From contig JAZBRS010000057.1 in NCBI GenBank assembly GCA_037176725.1, positions 91,161,501 through 91,225,500 on the forward strand: a stretch of 64,000 bases of DNA, read 5' to 3'. Below are positions 1 through 11,629 of the stretch, in pieces. Numbering within the stretch: the first letter of the stretch is position 1; the number at the start of each line of letters is the position of its first letter. The DNA comes from Posidonia oceanica. Taxonomy: Eukaryota; Streptophyta; Magnoliopsida; Alismatales; Posidoniaceae. The notes beneath the pieces are model-generated. The model was not told the origin of the DNA and did not search any database. It saw only the letters and a program-made list of their open reading frames with translations. Both the position numbers and the translations under genes were made by a program.

Positions 1-373
1 TAACGAAGCATAACATTTTAAAGTAGGGTCAAAATTCATTACAAATTGACAATTTTGATAAGGATTTGACATTATCCAAGGTAAGTATCTTTCTTTGCCT
101 TCGGCCTCGCAAAGCTTAAATTATGTTACAATGCTTGAGCAACATCTAATAATAAATAAGAAGGCATCCAGCAGTGGGGTTGTAAATGAGTTGACTAGAG
201 AACAATGCTCATTTGGATTCGGCTTGTTTGGATAACCTATGTGTTCGAGTATGGTTTGAGTTCATCTTGAGCAACAAGGTTGGGTTTGAGTTCAGTTTCT
301 TTTACCATGAGGCAGTTTGGATTCATTATGGCTTGTTTTCCAAAACCAAGCTGAAACCGAAATCGAAACCAAG
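1..373. other. Unassigned flanking DNA
   Basis: AT-rich sequence left of element A. I see no exon with splice sites, no LTR end and no recognisable protein in any frame; the open stretches are short and without family resemblance. It would have continued directly into 6522 onward before element A inserted, as shown by the shared ACTCA at 374-378 and 6517-6521. Confidence 0.5.
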
Positions 374-378
374 ACTCA

Positions 379-1363
379 TGATGATGCGGAAATTGTCCCT
401 CATGATCTGGGAATATCACCTCAAGTCAAGCCCTCGACTGACCATAAGTTTAGGCTCACGGGATTGTTGTTGAGCACCATTTAAAGGAGGAATGGTCAAA
501 TACCCCATGCACCTTCCAACAATTGTGTCGGACGGGCGACAGATCCTACGATTGGCCAAGCACCCAGTTTCACGACCAACCATGCGACTAGTTCCAAAGC
601 GCTCCTACGATAGCACCTAGTCTAGGAACACTCCACACTTGAGCATTCTCCTAAAGGTTCTTGTTCTGGAGCCGATTGAGCACCTACCAACTGCAACGGG
701 TCTTTGCATTCAAAATATGTCACCCTCATAGCACTGCTTCCCAAAAAGTCTTCCCACATCATACCTGCAAGATCTTCTAACAAAGTCATATTTGAAAATA
801 TTTACTATGCCTGCAATAGCCACTTGTAGCAACTTGCAGACCCCAACATCTCGAGAAGAACACCAGGAAGATCTTCGACAGATCCCGCCTCCCGCAACAG
901 GTTGCCTCTTTGCACATGGGAGCACGCCACCCACTTTCGACACCCGATTGGCGCACTGCTCCCCTCTTCGTCTTAAGACACACGCCACAACTAAGCTTCC
1001 ACTACCACTTAGGTATAAAAATATCCCATTTAAGCACTGAAGGAGGGAGACACGAAAGAGACACTAGGCACCACACCCATGCTACATTTACTCTGCCATA
1101 ACATAGAAGGGTTGTGACTTCTCTTTAGGAGACTTAGCTCTTCTCCCCTTCCTAAACCTGATCTCTCCTCTTTGACTTGGGTGTTGAAGTGTTCCCGGTC
1201 AACGGCCAGATGTCCTCTGTCCGCCCCTTTTCCTTGTCCGCAAGCCTACATAGAGCTTCCTTCGACGTGTAGACTACGGATCCCTCCTCCAAGCTCGGCT
1301 TCCCAGTGACTCCGAACTCTGAAACCAACATGCAAGCCACCGCGATCCGAAGGGGCGAGATCA
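379..1363 (+). repeat. Left (5') LTR of element A
   Basis: 985 bp, starts TGATGATGCGG and ends GAGATCA. It matches the right LTR along its whole length once the solo LTR at 3416-5883 is removed, for example the uninterrupted stretch around 770-800 against 3405-3415 plus 5884 onward. Confidence 0.9.
1014..1020 (+). promoter_or_regulatory. TATA box of element A left LTR
   Basis: TATAAAA at 1014-1020 lies about 350 bp before the LTR end, a plausible position for the LTR promoter. The equivalent site of the right LTR at 6166-6172 reads TGTAAAA, so the two LTRs may differ in promoter strength. Confidence 0.5.
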
Positions 1364-1364
1364 G

Positions 1365-1381
1365 TTGGCGTCGTCTGTGAG
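1365..1381 (+). other. Primer binding site of element A
   Basis: TTGGCGTCGTCTGTGAG lies one base after the left LTR. It resembles the TGGCGCCGTCTGTGGGAA-type primer sites common in plant Ty3/gypsy elements, with a few substitutions. The tRNA was not checked. Confidence 0.6.
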
Positions 1382-2150
1382 ATTCATCTTGTCACGTACT
1401 GTATGTTGGTTTCCATCTCAACCATCACCTCCCACCATGGATGTCTCTATGATACCCAGCCACCCTCCATGTACTCCATCAGTAGGACCCATATTTGGAG
1501 GAGGCGCTAAGGAGAACAAGGGAACGTTTTGTTCGTGAAAGAAGCTAGAAAGCACGGACAAGAGTAGATATATTCTCTTTGTAACAGTGGTTAATACCCA
1601 AATACCCCACCTTACAGAGCTCAAATCTCCCTCGTGCTTGCATGTTGAGATCAAGGGCATTAGCAGACCACCCTCTTACTGCATCTGTTAGGAACCAAGA
1701 TAGATGCAAAGCAGCTGCTGGCCCATGACAACCAGTACCTTTCCTCTGGCCCTATATTGGGGAGTGCGTCGATAATTAGTTGTCCTTTTCACTTTTGGCT
1801 TCCCCTTTCTTGCTTGGACGAACGGGAAGCATTCTGTTGCCCCAACTCAAGCCTTTTAGCACTAGCAGGGGTTACAACCTTGTCAAGTAGAGAGGCTGAC
1901 CGAAGGCAAGCGCCACCGGCCATGTAAATCAAGACCTAGCTTGGAGAAACCAAGTTGTAAACCTCCTGTATCTGCACACGAAGTTCTAACTACTTTTTAC
2001 ACTTCCTACATAAATTGTAATCCGAGACATGTTCCATGTACACGCACATACATAATTTAAAGGTTTTCTAGTTCCTTTTACCCTCTTAGGAGAGGTCGTG
2101 TAGCGGGCCTTCCCCCAGCAACCACTCTTAGTTCATGAGCCACGTCTCGA
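1382..2150 (+). other. Element A internal non-coding region
   Basis: The first half of the 1.67-kb internal part. No conserved gag or pol motif was found in any of six frames; the open frames at 1418-1660 and 1152-1340 have no family resemblance. Confidence 0.5.
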
Positions 2151-2560
2151 TGACCATTATCACTCGGCAAATAGCCTCTGGGCAATCAACCTCGTTTGGT
2201 CGAACAACCTCACATCGACACCACAACTGCTCAATTGAGACCTACCTCCTGGCGGTCTGGTCGTCCAATCGAGCCTAGTCTCTTGTTGACCACTGTCAGC
2301 TCTAGACGACCATTATTGTTTGGTCGAGCATTGCCTCCCAACGACCTACCTCGATTCAATGAATAGCCTCCTGGCAACCATTATCGCTCGTCAAGCAGCC
2401 TCTTGACGATCAACTTCGTCTCCGGTTGAGCAGTCTCATGACTCCTATCATGCAGTCAAGCCTAGCCTCTTGTCGACCCCCTCTCATTTGGTCAAGCCTG
2501 CCTCCCAGCGAGCATATCATTTTCTACCATTGTTTTGTAGGACACTCTCTTTCGCTTGTG
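2150..2560 (+). repeat. Diverged repeats with short inverted arms (element A)
   Basis: Loosely repeated phrases of the type GGTCGAGCA...CCTCCTGGCGACC recur about every 70 bp. Several contain short perfect inverted repeats: GTCGA/TCGAC at 2199-2203/2215-2219, GGTCG/CGACC at 2322-2326/2342-2346, GTCAAG/CTTGAC at 2390-2395/2402-2407 and TCAAC/GTTGA at 2410-2414/2425-2429. The location between coding space and 3' LTR parallels the hairpin array of the giant element. Confidence 0.5.
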
Positions 2561-3014
2561 ACCAAACCACAATCTATTGATCCCTTGGTCACCGCCGCTC
2601 ATAGGTAAATAGCTTATAGACACCCGGGCAGATGGCCGACACCGACCAAACGCCATACCTTGAAGGGAATCATAGAAGATCTGAAACGAACGTTGTGCCC
2701 CAAGCAAACAGTTTAACAGCACTCGGGCTATTAGTTTCGCTTACGGGTGAGCACCATTTCTCCAGCCAAGCACCATACTGCTTCCAAACGAGCGCTGCAA
2801 CCCTTAGCTGGCAAAGTCTCGTGATAGGCACCACAATCGCTCACCACCTCAAGACTAGCAATTGCATTGAGTGCAGGCAAGTAGCCTAAGGGTCCAGGCA
2901 TCCTACTTGGGTTTCCCACCTGGACGGTTGAAGGACTAATTGATTTGAGGGAAGCATACGTCCCAATGGGTGGACGACTGTCTACTTTAACAATTGATTT
3001 GCCCATCAACTATC

Positions 3015-3029
3015 AAAGTGGGGGAATCC
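3015..3029 (+). other. Polypurine tract of element A
   Basis: AAAGTGGGGGAATCC directly precedes the right LTR start TGAAGATGCAG at 3030, the expected place for the plus-strand primer. Confidence 0.75.
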
Positions 3030-3415
3030 TGAAGATGCAGAAATTGTCCCACCTGGCCTGGGAAGAGCCCTCGGCCGATCGTAAGCTTAGGCACACGGGA
3101 TCTCTGTTGAGCACCATCTAAAGGAGGAACGACCGAGCGCCCCCATTCACCTTCCAACAAATGTGTCGAATGGGCGACAGATCCTGCAACTGGCTGAGCG
3201 CCCAATTTCGCAATCGACCGCACAACTAGTCCCAAAACGTTCCTGCAACAACGCCTAGTCTAGGAGCACTCTGCACTTGAGCATTCTCCTAAAGGTTCCT
3301 ATTTTGGAGCCGACTGAGCACCTACCAACTGCAATGGGTATTCACATTCAAAGCATGTTACCCTCATAACACCGTGTCCCAAACAGTCTTCCCACATCAT
3401 ACCCGTAAGATCTTC

Positions 3416-5883
3416 TGTAACGACCCAAGTCGCTACCAACACATTCCAAAAAGTCTAACAAATTAAAAACTTAATTAATTACAACAATTACAATAAACTA
3501 TGGGCTAGACAACAAGAATATGTGCCAGGAACCTGCAGTGGACAGCTACGTGACTCCGATTATATGCACTATGACTCTAAACCAGCTAACCATCTGCACC
3601 TGCAACTAAAAACCACAAATAAAACACACGTGAGTGACTAGAAATTGTCATCCAGCACACACTCTGCAAAAATCACGAGAAAACCAGCTTAAAACCACAA
3701 TACAGTGTAAAATCGGTCAAAACCCCAAAATCGGGCCTACATAAGCATTTTATAATAATAAAGCACCTTTCCCAAAGCCGAATAAGCTAAATCGGGAAAA
3801 CAGATGCAAATCAATTCTCATATATCTCAAAGCGGGACCCACCAGCCCAAAACTACTCAAAGTAGGGCCCAATGGTCCAAAACTACTCAGAAACACAATG
3901 CCACAAAACAGGCAAGCTTGAGGCCCACTACAGCCCAACCAAAACAAGCATGGTCCAACACGGGCACAAAAGAAAACCAACTAGTCGTGTTGCCTGGCGC
4001 CTCAGCAACCGATCTGGCATCAAGCAATAGCCAAGGACTCACCCCTGCAACTCACTGTATTGCTATGGGCACCTGTCTTGTGGGGGAGCGTGTCGGTCAT
4101 GGCATCTCACACCAGAGACGCCTCAAAAAGCAATACCCAACTGGGAAAGTGGTACCCACTCGGGACAAACCACAGGGCACGCAACAAATCGGCGTCCAGA
4201 AGCTCAGTGCTCCGAACCACTAAAGGCTCCTTACCCCTAGGCTCAGCCAGCACCCAAACAAGAAGGCGAGTCCTGGTGTCTGTAGCGGCTAGGGTATCAC
4301 GCCTAGCTACGCAGGAGTATCATACCTCTCGAGTCCGCTGCCACGATACCGCTAGGTACAGACAGCACTCTAACCCTCAAACCTCAGCCCAGGCGAAGTG
4401 TGTGACACACCAAGAACGCCGTCGCGCCCTCGGGTCCAAACCACACGACTCTCAAGCTTCAGCTACGGAAACCTCGACAAATCATTTGCAAAACACCTAT
4501 GATTTTATTCAAAAATCTCTTTAAAAATATTTCTATAATCTTCCAAAAATCATTTCTAACAACCTTTATTAAGCCACAAAACAATCATAGGCATAGGCAT
4601 AATTAAACATAATTAAAATCTAAAGCAAACCTCCCAAAAAAATGGGGCTGAGAAAAATCTCAGGCCCTGACGCCGGTCAAAAACGACGCGCCGTTTCAGG
4701 GAGGATTGACAGAAAAAAACATCCCTTTTATATTTAAGACCAAAACTCGCAGCACAAGCTACCAAAAATAGCATATAATATACTAAAACGACCGGAATTC
4801 AATAAAGGAATGCAACCACGTAAGAATCATGTCGTTCGGAGATCCATAGCTCACAAAAAACATAGAACACCACAGCCTTGATTCGGAATGTCGGCCAAAA
4901 ACGACACGCCGGATCAGGGATGGATAGAAAAAATACCCCTTTTACTTTTAAAACCAAAACTCTCTGCACAAGCTACCAAAAATAGCATATAATATACCAA
5001 AACGACCGAAATTCAATAAAGAATGCAACCATATATGTATTATGCTATTCTGAAGCACACAACTCAAGAAAACACCAGAAGACCACATTTTAAGCTATAA
5101 ATCAACTCAAGCCGATAAATTCTACTAAAAATCATATAAATCACTAAAAATTACCAAATTACTTCCATGACATTCAATACATGCTAAGGAATACATGCAT
5201 ATCAATTTCAAACAATTTAGAGGGAGAGGGTGAGATGTGTACTTATTGGTCGAGGTACCCACGGCCAACTTCGGCGATCTCGCGCAACTCCGACGATCTG
5301 CTGCCGCACCAAGCTCCACGCGTCGCCCACGAGCTCGCCCTGCCACCAGGAGGAAGTCCGGAGCTCGCTACCGCACGATCGGAGGAGGAGGAGGCTGGTG
5401 ATCGCCTCCACTGTGCACACAGCCACCAACGGAGGAGGAGGAAGAAGAAGGGGTGGAAGGGGAAGGAAAGGAGGAGGAGGAGAGGAGGAGGAAAAGTGGA
5501 GGTGGAGATGGGGAGGAAGGAAGAGGTGTTGCCGGCCCGGGCTAGGGCACAGTGAGGGGGAGGATGGGAGGGGAGGAGGAGGGAATGCACGTGAAAGAGG
5601 GGGGAGGGGAAAATGAGTGGAGGGGAGGGGGAGAGAGAGGGAGAAATGAGAGAGAGAGAGAGAGAGGGAAGAGAAAAGCAGAGGATAGGGACCAAACCAC
5701 CACTTTGTCCCACCAGCCACCACAAGTGGGGTCCACGACAAACCACAGGTGAGACCCATACAAACACCAATGGAGCCCACAGCAAGCCACAAGTAGGGCC
5801 CATGAGGCCAATAACACCCATCCACAAATATAGGAATTCATTAAATTGTGTAATTATAAGGAAATGAATTCCCAGGTGTTACA
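3416..5883 (-). mobile_element. Solo LTR of a T1-related gypsy element
   Basis: Begins TGTAACGACC and ends GTGTTACA, the reverse complement of the T1/T3 LTR termini, and is flanked by TCTTC at 3411-3415 and 5884-5888. There is no internal region, so it is a product of LTR-LTR recombination. At 2468 bp it is close to the T3 LTR (2525 bp) and shorter than the T1 LTRs (2833-2904 bp), so it belongs with T3. It contains a purine-rich (GA)n tract near 5640-5670. Confidence 0.92.
4740..5180 (-). repeat. Tandem duplication of about 213 bp inside the solo LTR
   Basis: A block containing CACAAGCTACCAAAAATAGC recurs at about 4757 and 4970, with diverged flanking text in both copies. The T3 LTR shows the same duplication at about 58667 and 58880, so it predates both insertions. 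Confidence 0.65.
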
Positions 5884-6521
5884 TCTTCTAACAAAGCCAT
5901 GTCTGGAAATATTTACTACGCCTACAACAGCCACCTGCAGCAACCTACAGACCCCAGCATCTTGGGAAGAACACCAGGAAGATCTTCCACAGATCCCGCC
6001 CTACATTCTTCCTGACAAACGCCACCTGCCTCAAAATCATGTTAGGCAATAGGTTGCCTCTTTGCACATGGTAGCATGCCACCCACTTTCGACACCCTGT
6101 TGGTGCATTGCTCCCCTCTCTGTCTTGGGACACGTGCCACAACTAAGCTTCTACTACCACTCAGGTGTAAAAATAGCCCCTTTAGGCACTGAAGCAGGGA
6201 GACACGAAAGAGACACTGGGCACCACACCCATGCTACATTCACTCTACCATAACACAGAAGGACTGCAACTTCTCTTCAGGAGACTCAACTCTTCTCTCC
6301 TTCCTAAACCTGATTTCTCCTCTCTGACCTACGCATCGAAGCGTTTTCGATCAACAGTCAAGCAGCCCTCTAACCACCCTTTTTCCCTATCTGCAGGCCT
6401 ACACAAGGCTTCCTTCATCATGCAGACTATGAATTCCTCCTTCGAGCCCAGCTGCCCAGTGGCTCTGAACTTTGAAACCGACATGCAAGCTACCACAACC
6501 CAAAGGGGTGTGATCAACTCA

Positions 6522-7225
6522 GTTAGGATAACGTTGCTCAGTTGAGACTTGATTGAACTCAAATCCAAGCCTTCTACATATGTAAAGTTGTATAAAAATC
6601 ATGCCAGTATGAGCTCACCTTGCTTGAGTTCAACTTGTATGAACCCTAATTCTGTCATTTTTTAGAACATTGTGTAATGCAAGGTTGTAACAGCTGTCAT
6701 GTTCTAGTTCAGTTATGTGAAAAGCAAGTGCTTACATCTAGTTCAGGGAGAAAACATGACATTTCTGCATTTCATATGACAGCTTACATCTCAAAATTTT
6801 GGAAAACATGGATCATAAAGAGGGGCCCCAGTTGATTGCTGCTAAGTGCCAAACGCGGACTAACTAGCAAACTTTTATCAGACCCTCAAAAATTCATCCG
6901 TCCTGAGCTTGCAATCGTTCATGGAATCAAAGAGCATGACTCACATAAGCAAGAACTCCAATAAGATCACGATGATTAAGCGTAAAGGAGACTACATCAA
7001 AAGAATTACTAGAACATATACATTCTAAGCTGAAAGAGCAACTTCGGTATTGCAAAAAAAAATAAAAATAAAAAACAAACAAAAAACTTCAAACTTGGGT
7101 ATTGCAATCCTTCTATTTCATCTTTATAAATATATTACAAAAAAAATGCACAAATTTTTGGTGTGCAACATTACAGCTTCTCAATTCCAAATAACATAAA
7201 CAGGGAAAATATGATCTCCGAAATG
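6522..7225. other. Unassigned flanking DNA
   Basis: AT-rich sequence between element A and T1. No coding region or terminal repeat was recognised; there is an A-rich run near 7053-7090. Before T1 inserted this joined 55144 onward, so it lies downstream of the host gene at 55716-56908. Confidence 0.5.
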
Positions 7226-7230
7226 CTTAT

Positions 7231-10134
7231 TGTAACACTTGGGAATTCATTTCCTTGTAATTATGCTTGTTTAATGAATTCCATGGCTTTGGTCGGGTGT
7301 TAGTGGCCTTGCGGGCCCCACTTGAGTTGTTGTGGGCCCCATCTATGGTTCGTGTGGGTCTCCACCTGTATTGTTGTGGTGGACTCCCACTTGTGGTGGT
7401 TGGTGGGACAGATTGTGGTCTGGTCTCTGTGTGTTTCTCTCTCTTTCTCTCCCTTCTTCTCTCTCTCTCTCTCTCTCCCTCTCTCTCCCTCTCCCTCCTT
7501 CCCTCTCTCTCTCCTTCCTCCCCACCCCCTCCTCACGTGCCACTCCCCCTCCCTTTTCCCTGTGCATCTCTCCTCCTCCCTCACGTGTGGCTCCCCCCTC
7601 CCAGCTCGTGCCCTCTCCTCCTCTCCTTCCCCCTCGTGCTGATCCTCCTCCTCCCTCTTCCTCCTCCTCCTCTCCCCACCGATCTCTCCCCCTCCTTCCT
7701 CTCCCTCCCTCCTCCTTTCCCCCTTCCCCCATCTCCCGTCCTCCTTCCTCCTCCTCTTCCTCTCTGCTGGTGGTTGGCGGCTATGGTGGTGGCCGGCATG
7801 CAGTGGCAACCGGTGGTGCGGCGAGCGAGCTTCGGTCGGCTTCCCGGTGGAGCAGCGTGCTCGGTGTGCGTGTGGACCGTCGGTGGACGGAGGTTGTCCC
7901 TCTGTCCCAAGGTACAAGTCTTACCCTAGGAGTCTTAAATATTTAGAATTTGTCTTGCATGCTTTCCTTGCCATATTTTATATGTTATATTTAAGTTTGG
8001 CAATTTTTAGGGATTTATATGCATTTAGGCGAATTTAATTGGCTTCAGTAGGTTTATAACTTGATTGTGGTTTTTCGCCATTTGATGAGGGTGAATGCTC
8101 TCAAATGGCTTGATTATGGTTTTATTGTGTGTCTTGCCATGTTTATATGCTATGGTAGAGGTTTGGTAATTTTTAGAGATTTATTGGGTTTTTGGCCGAA
8201 TTATGGCCCGGATGACTTAAATGCTTGATATGTGATTTCCCGGTGAATTCCGGTGTTTTGGGCCTCGGATTGAGGCGATTGAGATATATTTGTGTTGCTC
8301 GAGCTGAGATACTCATTTGCATGTGTTGCGTGCCAGGTTTGGCGCAGATTTGATATGGTTTTGGGGTTTTTATGGAATTTAGCTTGAATATTGGTTTTCC
8401 GATGTTTCCTTGTGTTGTGTGCCTCGGAATGCCATATCGAGGGTATGGTTGCATTCCTTGTTTTTTCCGGAGATTCTGGTATATGGCACGCTAGTTTTAG
8501 AGTTTGATTCGGGCGTTTGGGGTTTTAAGTCGGGTTTTCAAGTTGGCTGCCTTGTCCTGGTTCGGCACGACCTTTTTGGTCGGTCTGCCGATTTCTGGGG
8601 GAAATCGGTACACCGATGTGATATCGGTGTCCCGTTTTGCCGTTAGATTTAGGCCAGGACCTGATTTCGGTCGATCGATATTGATCGGTCAGCCGTTTTC
8701 AGGGTTCGATCGGTCAGCCGGTGGATTTGGTTCCACCGAAGTAGGGATTTTCGGTACGACTGATGTGATATCGGTCTACCGATCATTGTGCGGACCGGTC
8801 GACCGGTGGATTTGGTTTTATCGAAATAGGGATTTTCGGTATACTGGTTGGAGTACCGGTCTGCTGATTTTGGTCTGGGATGCTCTCCTGGGGTTGTTTT
8901 CCAATGTGGTTTCCTCAGTTGGTTTTGGGACTTATTGTGTTTTAGCCCATGATATTTGATAAATGTTTTCAAAGAGATTTTAAGGAAAAATATGAATGGT
9001 TTGTAAATGATTTTGCCGAGGTTTTCCGTGGCTGAAAACCTTGGAGTTGTGTTGGCTGGACCCGGGAATGCGACGGCGTTCCTGGTGTGTCGCACACTTC
9101 GCCTGGGTTGAGGTTTGGGGGTCGGGGTGTCGGCCGTACCTAGCAGTATCGTAGCAGTGGACTCGGAAGGTATGATACTCCTGCGTAGTTGGGCGTAATA
9201 CCCTAGTTGTTACGGGCACTGGGACTCGCCTGGTTTTGGGTGCCAGCTGAGCCTAGGGGTTGGAGCCTCTAGTGGTTCGGGGCACTAGTGCTGACTGAGC
9301 CTAGGGGTTGGAGCCTCTAGTGGTTCGGAGCACTGAGTTGAGGTCGCCGTATATTAGGCATGCCCTGTGGTTTGTCCTGAGTGAGGAGAGCTCGCCCAGT
9401 TGGAGTGAGTAGCTTTCCCTGGTGGGGGATCACTTTTGAGGCGTCTCTAGTGACGAGATGCCGGGACGGACATGCTCCTCCACAGGACGTGTGTCCGTGG
9501 CAGTGCAGTGAGCTGCAGGGGTGAGTCCTTGGCTAATGTTTGAGGCCAGATCGGTTGCTTGGCGCTAGGCAATACGATCAGTCGTGGTTTTGTGCCCGTA
9601 GGCTGTGTTTTGTTGTTGCTAGCCGTATTAGGCCTTGAGCTTTGCCTGAGTTTCTGGCTTTGTGAGTTTTGCTATGTTTGGGCCATATTGGGCCAGTTGC
9701 TTTCCGCCTGTGTATGGCGTGAGTTTGTGGTTTGAGCTTTGGGCCGATGGGCCATTATATTGATTGAGCTTTAGTTTTGTAAGGTATTTTTGCCTTATCT
9801 TGGCCAGTGGGCCGAGTGTTTTCCCAGCCTGAGGGGTTGGAGGGTTTTGTGTGCCGTATATGAGGTCTTTTGCCAGTTTCTTGCGTGGTTTTGCGAGGTG
9901 TGTGCTGGGTGACGATTTCTAGGTCACTCACGTATGCTTGTTTGGTTTTCAGGTGCAGATGATTAGCTGGTTTGGAGTTATAGTGCATATAGTGGGAGTT
10001 ACGTAGCTGTCCACTGCAGGTTCCTAACATTGATATTTGTTGTTAGCCCAGTGGTTTGTTGAAATGTTGTATTTACTTAAAATTTTAAATTTGTTGGACT
10101 TTAGGTTTTGTTGGTAGCGACTTGGGTCGTTACA
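7231..10134 (+). repeat. 5' LTR of T1
   Basis: 2904 bp, TGTAACACTT...GTCGTTACA. It contains a long CT-rich tract at about 7435-7780. The section 8560-8870 is rich in GGTCGACCGGT-like palindromes and carries a duplicated segment of about 71-87 bp near 8755-8840 that is absent from the 3' LTR, which explains the length difference. Confidence 0.93.
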
Positions 10135-10138
10135 GGTT

Positions 10139-10150
10139 TGGTATCAGAGC
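10139..10150 (+). other. Primer binding site of T1
   Basis: TGGTATCAGAGC, four bases after the 5' LTR, is the classic primer site complementary to the 3' end of plant initiator tRNA-Met. Confidence 0.9.
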
Positions 10151-10306
10151 CCAGGTTCACTAGGTTGCACTAGTCTAGGAGTGGTCAGTCTAGTGACTCC
10201 ATAGGAATTGCATATCATGATTGAGTCTGCACCTGTTGTTTGGCATATATTGTTGCTTGTCTTATTGGCTGTGGTGTAGGTTTTGTTGCTTCTCTCTCGG
10301 TTCAGC

Positions 10307-11497
10307 ATGTCTCGCTGTGGTCGCCGAAAGGATATGGCCTCTGCTGAGGAACCTAGCTCTCGAGAGGAGAGTGGTTGGCAGGGTGTGCGGACGGAGTTGC
10401 GAGGTTGGATGCGCGGGATCTCTCAGGCTTTTGGCAAGAGTGGTCCTGGTAGAGTGTCTAAGGGAGATCCGTAGCTTCGCCAGTTGAGCAAGCTCCATCC
10501 GCCGACGTTTAAGGGTACTGGTACTCCTAAGGAGAGCGAGGCATGGCTGCGAAGGATTGAGAAGTTGTTGGATAATTTGACGTGCCCAGAGGAGCATTGG
10601 GTGTGGTTGTCTGCTTTTCAGCTCGACGGCGATGCCGATGAGTGGTGGAGAGCCACCAGGCGGCTGAGGTTCCCGGATTCTATCACGGTCGAGATCAAGT
10701 GGAAGGACTTCGAGGCTGCATTCCATGAGAAGTACTTCCTGAGCCATGTGAGGAGCCGATTCGACCGAGAGTTCTGGAGTCTGCAACAGGGCAGGATGTC
10801 TGTGGCTGAGTATGAAGCCTCTTTTGCCCGGTTGGAGAGGTTTGCCCAGGCCTTTGATTCTGAGGAAAGGCTGGCGGAGAGATTTCTGGATGGCCTTCAA
10901 CCCAGCTTGAGAGTGAAGGTGATGGGCTGCGGTTGTGTGATGGTAGCTGAGGTTGTCCAGATGGCTTCCCGCTTTGAAGAGAAGTATTATCAGTATGTGA
11001 GTGGTCACTCCAAGGGGAAGGCCAAGTTGCCCTTCACTTCCCGATTTTCTGTCTCTAGTCTACCGAGTTCCAGTGGCATGAGTAGCCCAGGGAAGAGAAA
11101 GAAGGACAGATCTGGAGGTGGTTCTAGTGCCCGGCGTAGTTTTGCTCGAGGTGGTGGTGGTGTTGGCCCTGCCTCTAGTGCCCGGCACAGCTTTGCAGGA
11201 GTTGGTAGCACCGGTCCGAGTCAGGCTGCTTTGAGTGGACAGGGTAGCGCCCAGTGTTTCCAGTGTGGCCAAGAGGGTCACTTTGCAGCGCACTGCCCTC
11301 GAGCACAGCAGGTGACGAATTGGAGCAGAGTGGTGTGCTACAACTGTAGGAGATCGGGACATGTGCAGAGGATGTGCCCAGATCCTCCCAAGCGAGTGGG
11401 GAGTGTGCCACAGCAGCCGACCCGGGGGCGTGTGTTTACTATTTCAGCTCCCGACTGTGGACCCTCTGGTAATGTTGTAGAGGGTAAGTCCCCGTAG
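10307..11497 (+). pseudogene. gag: gag polyprotein of T1 (one nonsense codon)
   Basis: The nucleocapsid/capsid precursor packages element RNA into virus-like particles. From the ATG at 10307 the frame runs to 11497 with one TAG at 10472-10474, probably a former CAG because the reading GDP*LRQLSKLHPPTF continues normally. The retrotransposon-gag domain (from about codon 65) has the usual FxG...AWLRRIEKLL and EFWSLQQGRMSVAEYE blocks. The C-terminal third is Ser/Gly/Arg-rich and carries two CX2CX4HX4C zinc knuckles, CFQCGQEGHFAAHC and CYNCRRSGHVQRMC. ATG 10307 is 157 bp after the primer site and is the first in-frame Met; a later in-frame start after the stop would remove the N-terminus. Protease follows in the same frame after a TTG microsatellite spacer. 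Confidence 0.85.
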
Positions 11498-11521
11498 TTT
11501 CCTTTGGGTGGTGTGACCCAT

Positions 11522-11541
11522 TGTTGTTGTTGTTGTTGTTT
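11522..11541 (+). repeat. TTG microsatellite
   Basis: About six TTG/TGT repeats in the spacer between gag and protease of T1; translated in frame they give a Cys run. Confidence 0.7.
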
Positions 11542-11629
11542 CTTTCCCCCTGTAATATGAACCTTGTTGTTTAATGGGGATGCTGTTGGTTGTGCTTTGG
11601 CCTTAGGTTCTTATCTTGTGGCGAGCTGA

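Larger units (their letters stand above)
379..6516 (+). mobile_element. Element A: non-autonomous LTR retrotransposon
   Basis: Two long direct repeats (379-1363 and 3030-6516, the second interrupted) begin TG and end CA. They are flanked by an identical 5-bp duplication ACTCA (374-378, 6517-6521). A primer-binding-site-like sequence follows the left LTR and a purine tract precedes the right one. The internal region is only 1666 bp and shows no gag, protease, RT or integrase in any frame, so the element must have moved with proteins from elsewhere or is an internal deletion product. The LTRs differ at many positions, indicating an old insertion. A solo LTR of another family later landed in the right LTR. 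The parent lineage is not certain; the primer site suggests Ty3/gypsy. Confidence 0.9.
3030..6516 (+). repeat. Right (3') LTR of element A, interrupted
   Basis: Homologous to 379-1363. About 1014 bp remain after removing the solo LTR (3416-5883) and its 5-bp duplication. It ends GTGATCA and is followed by the duplication ACTCA. Confidence 0.9.

Noticed and set aside
5217..5825. Long Pro/Ser/Leu-rich frames on the minus strand (also 7267-7946, 52342-53033, 59132-59855)
   Set aside because: They lie in the CT-rich tract of the T1-family LTR; several frames are open together and no domain is present.
10301..10490. Starting T1 gag at 10484
   Set aside because: The same frame is coding-like from ATG 10307, with a single TAG at 10472 that fits a mutated CAG, so the upstream start is preferred.
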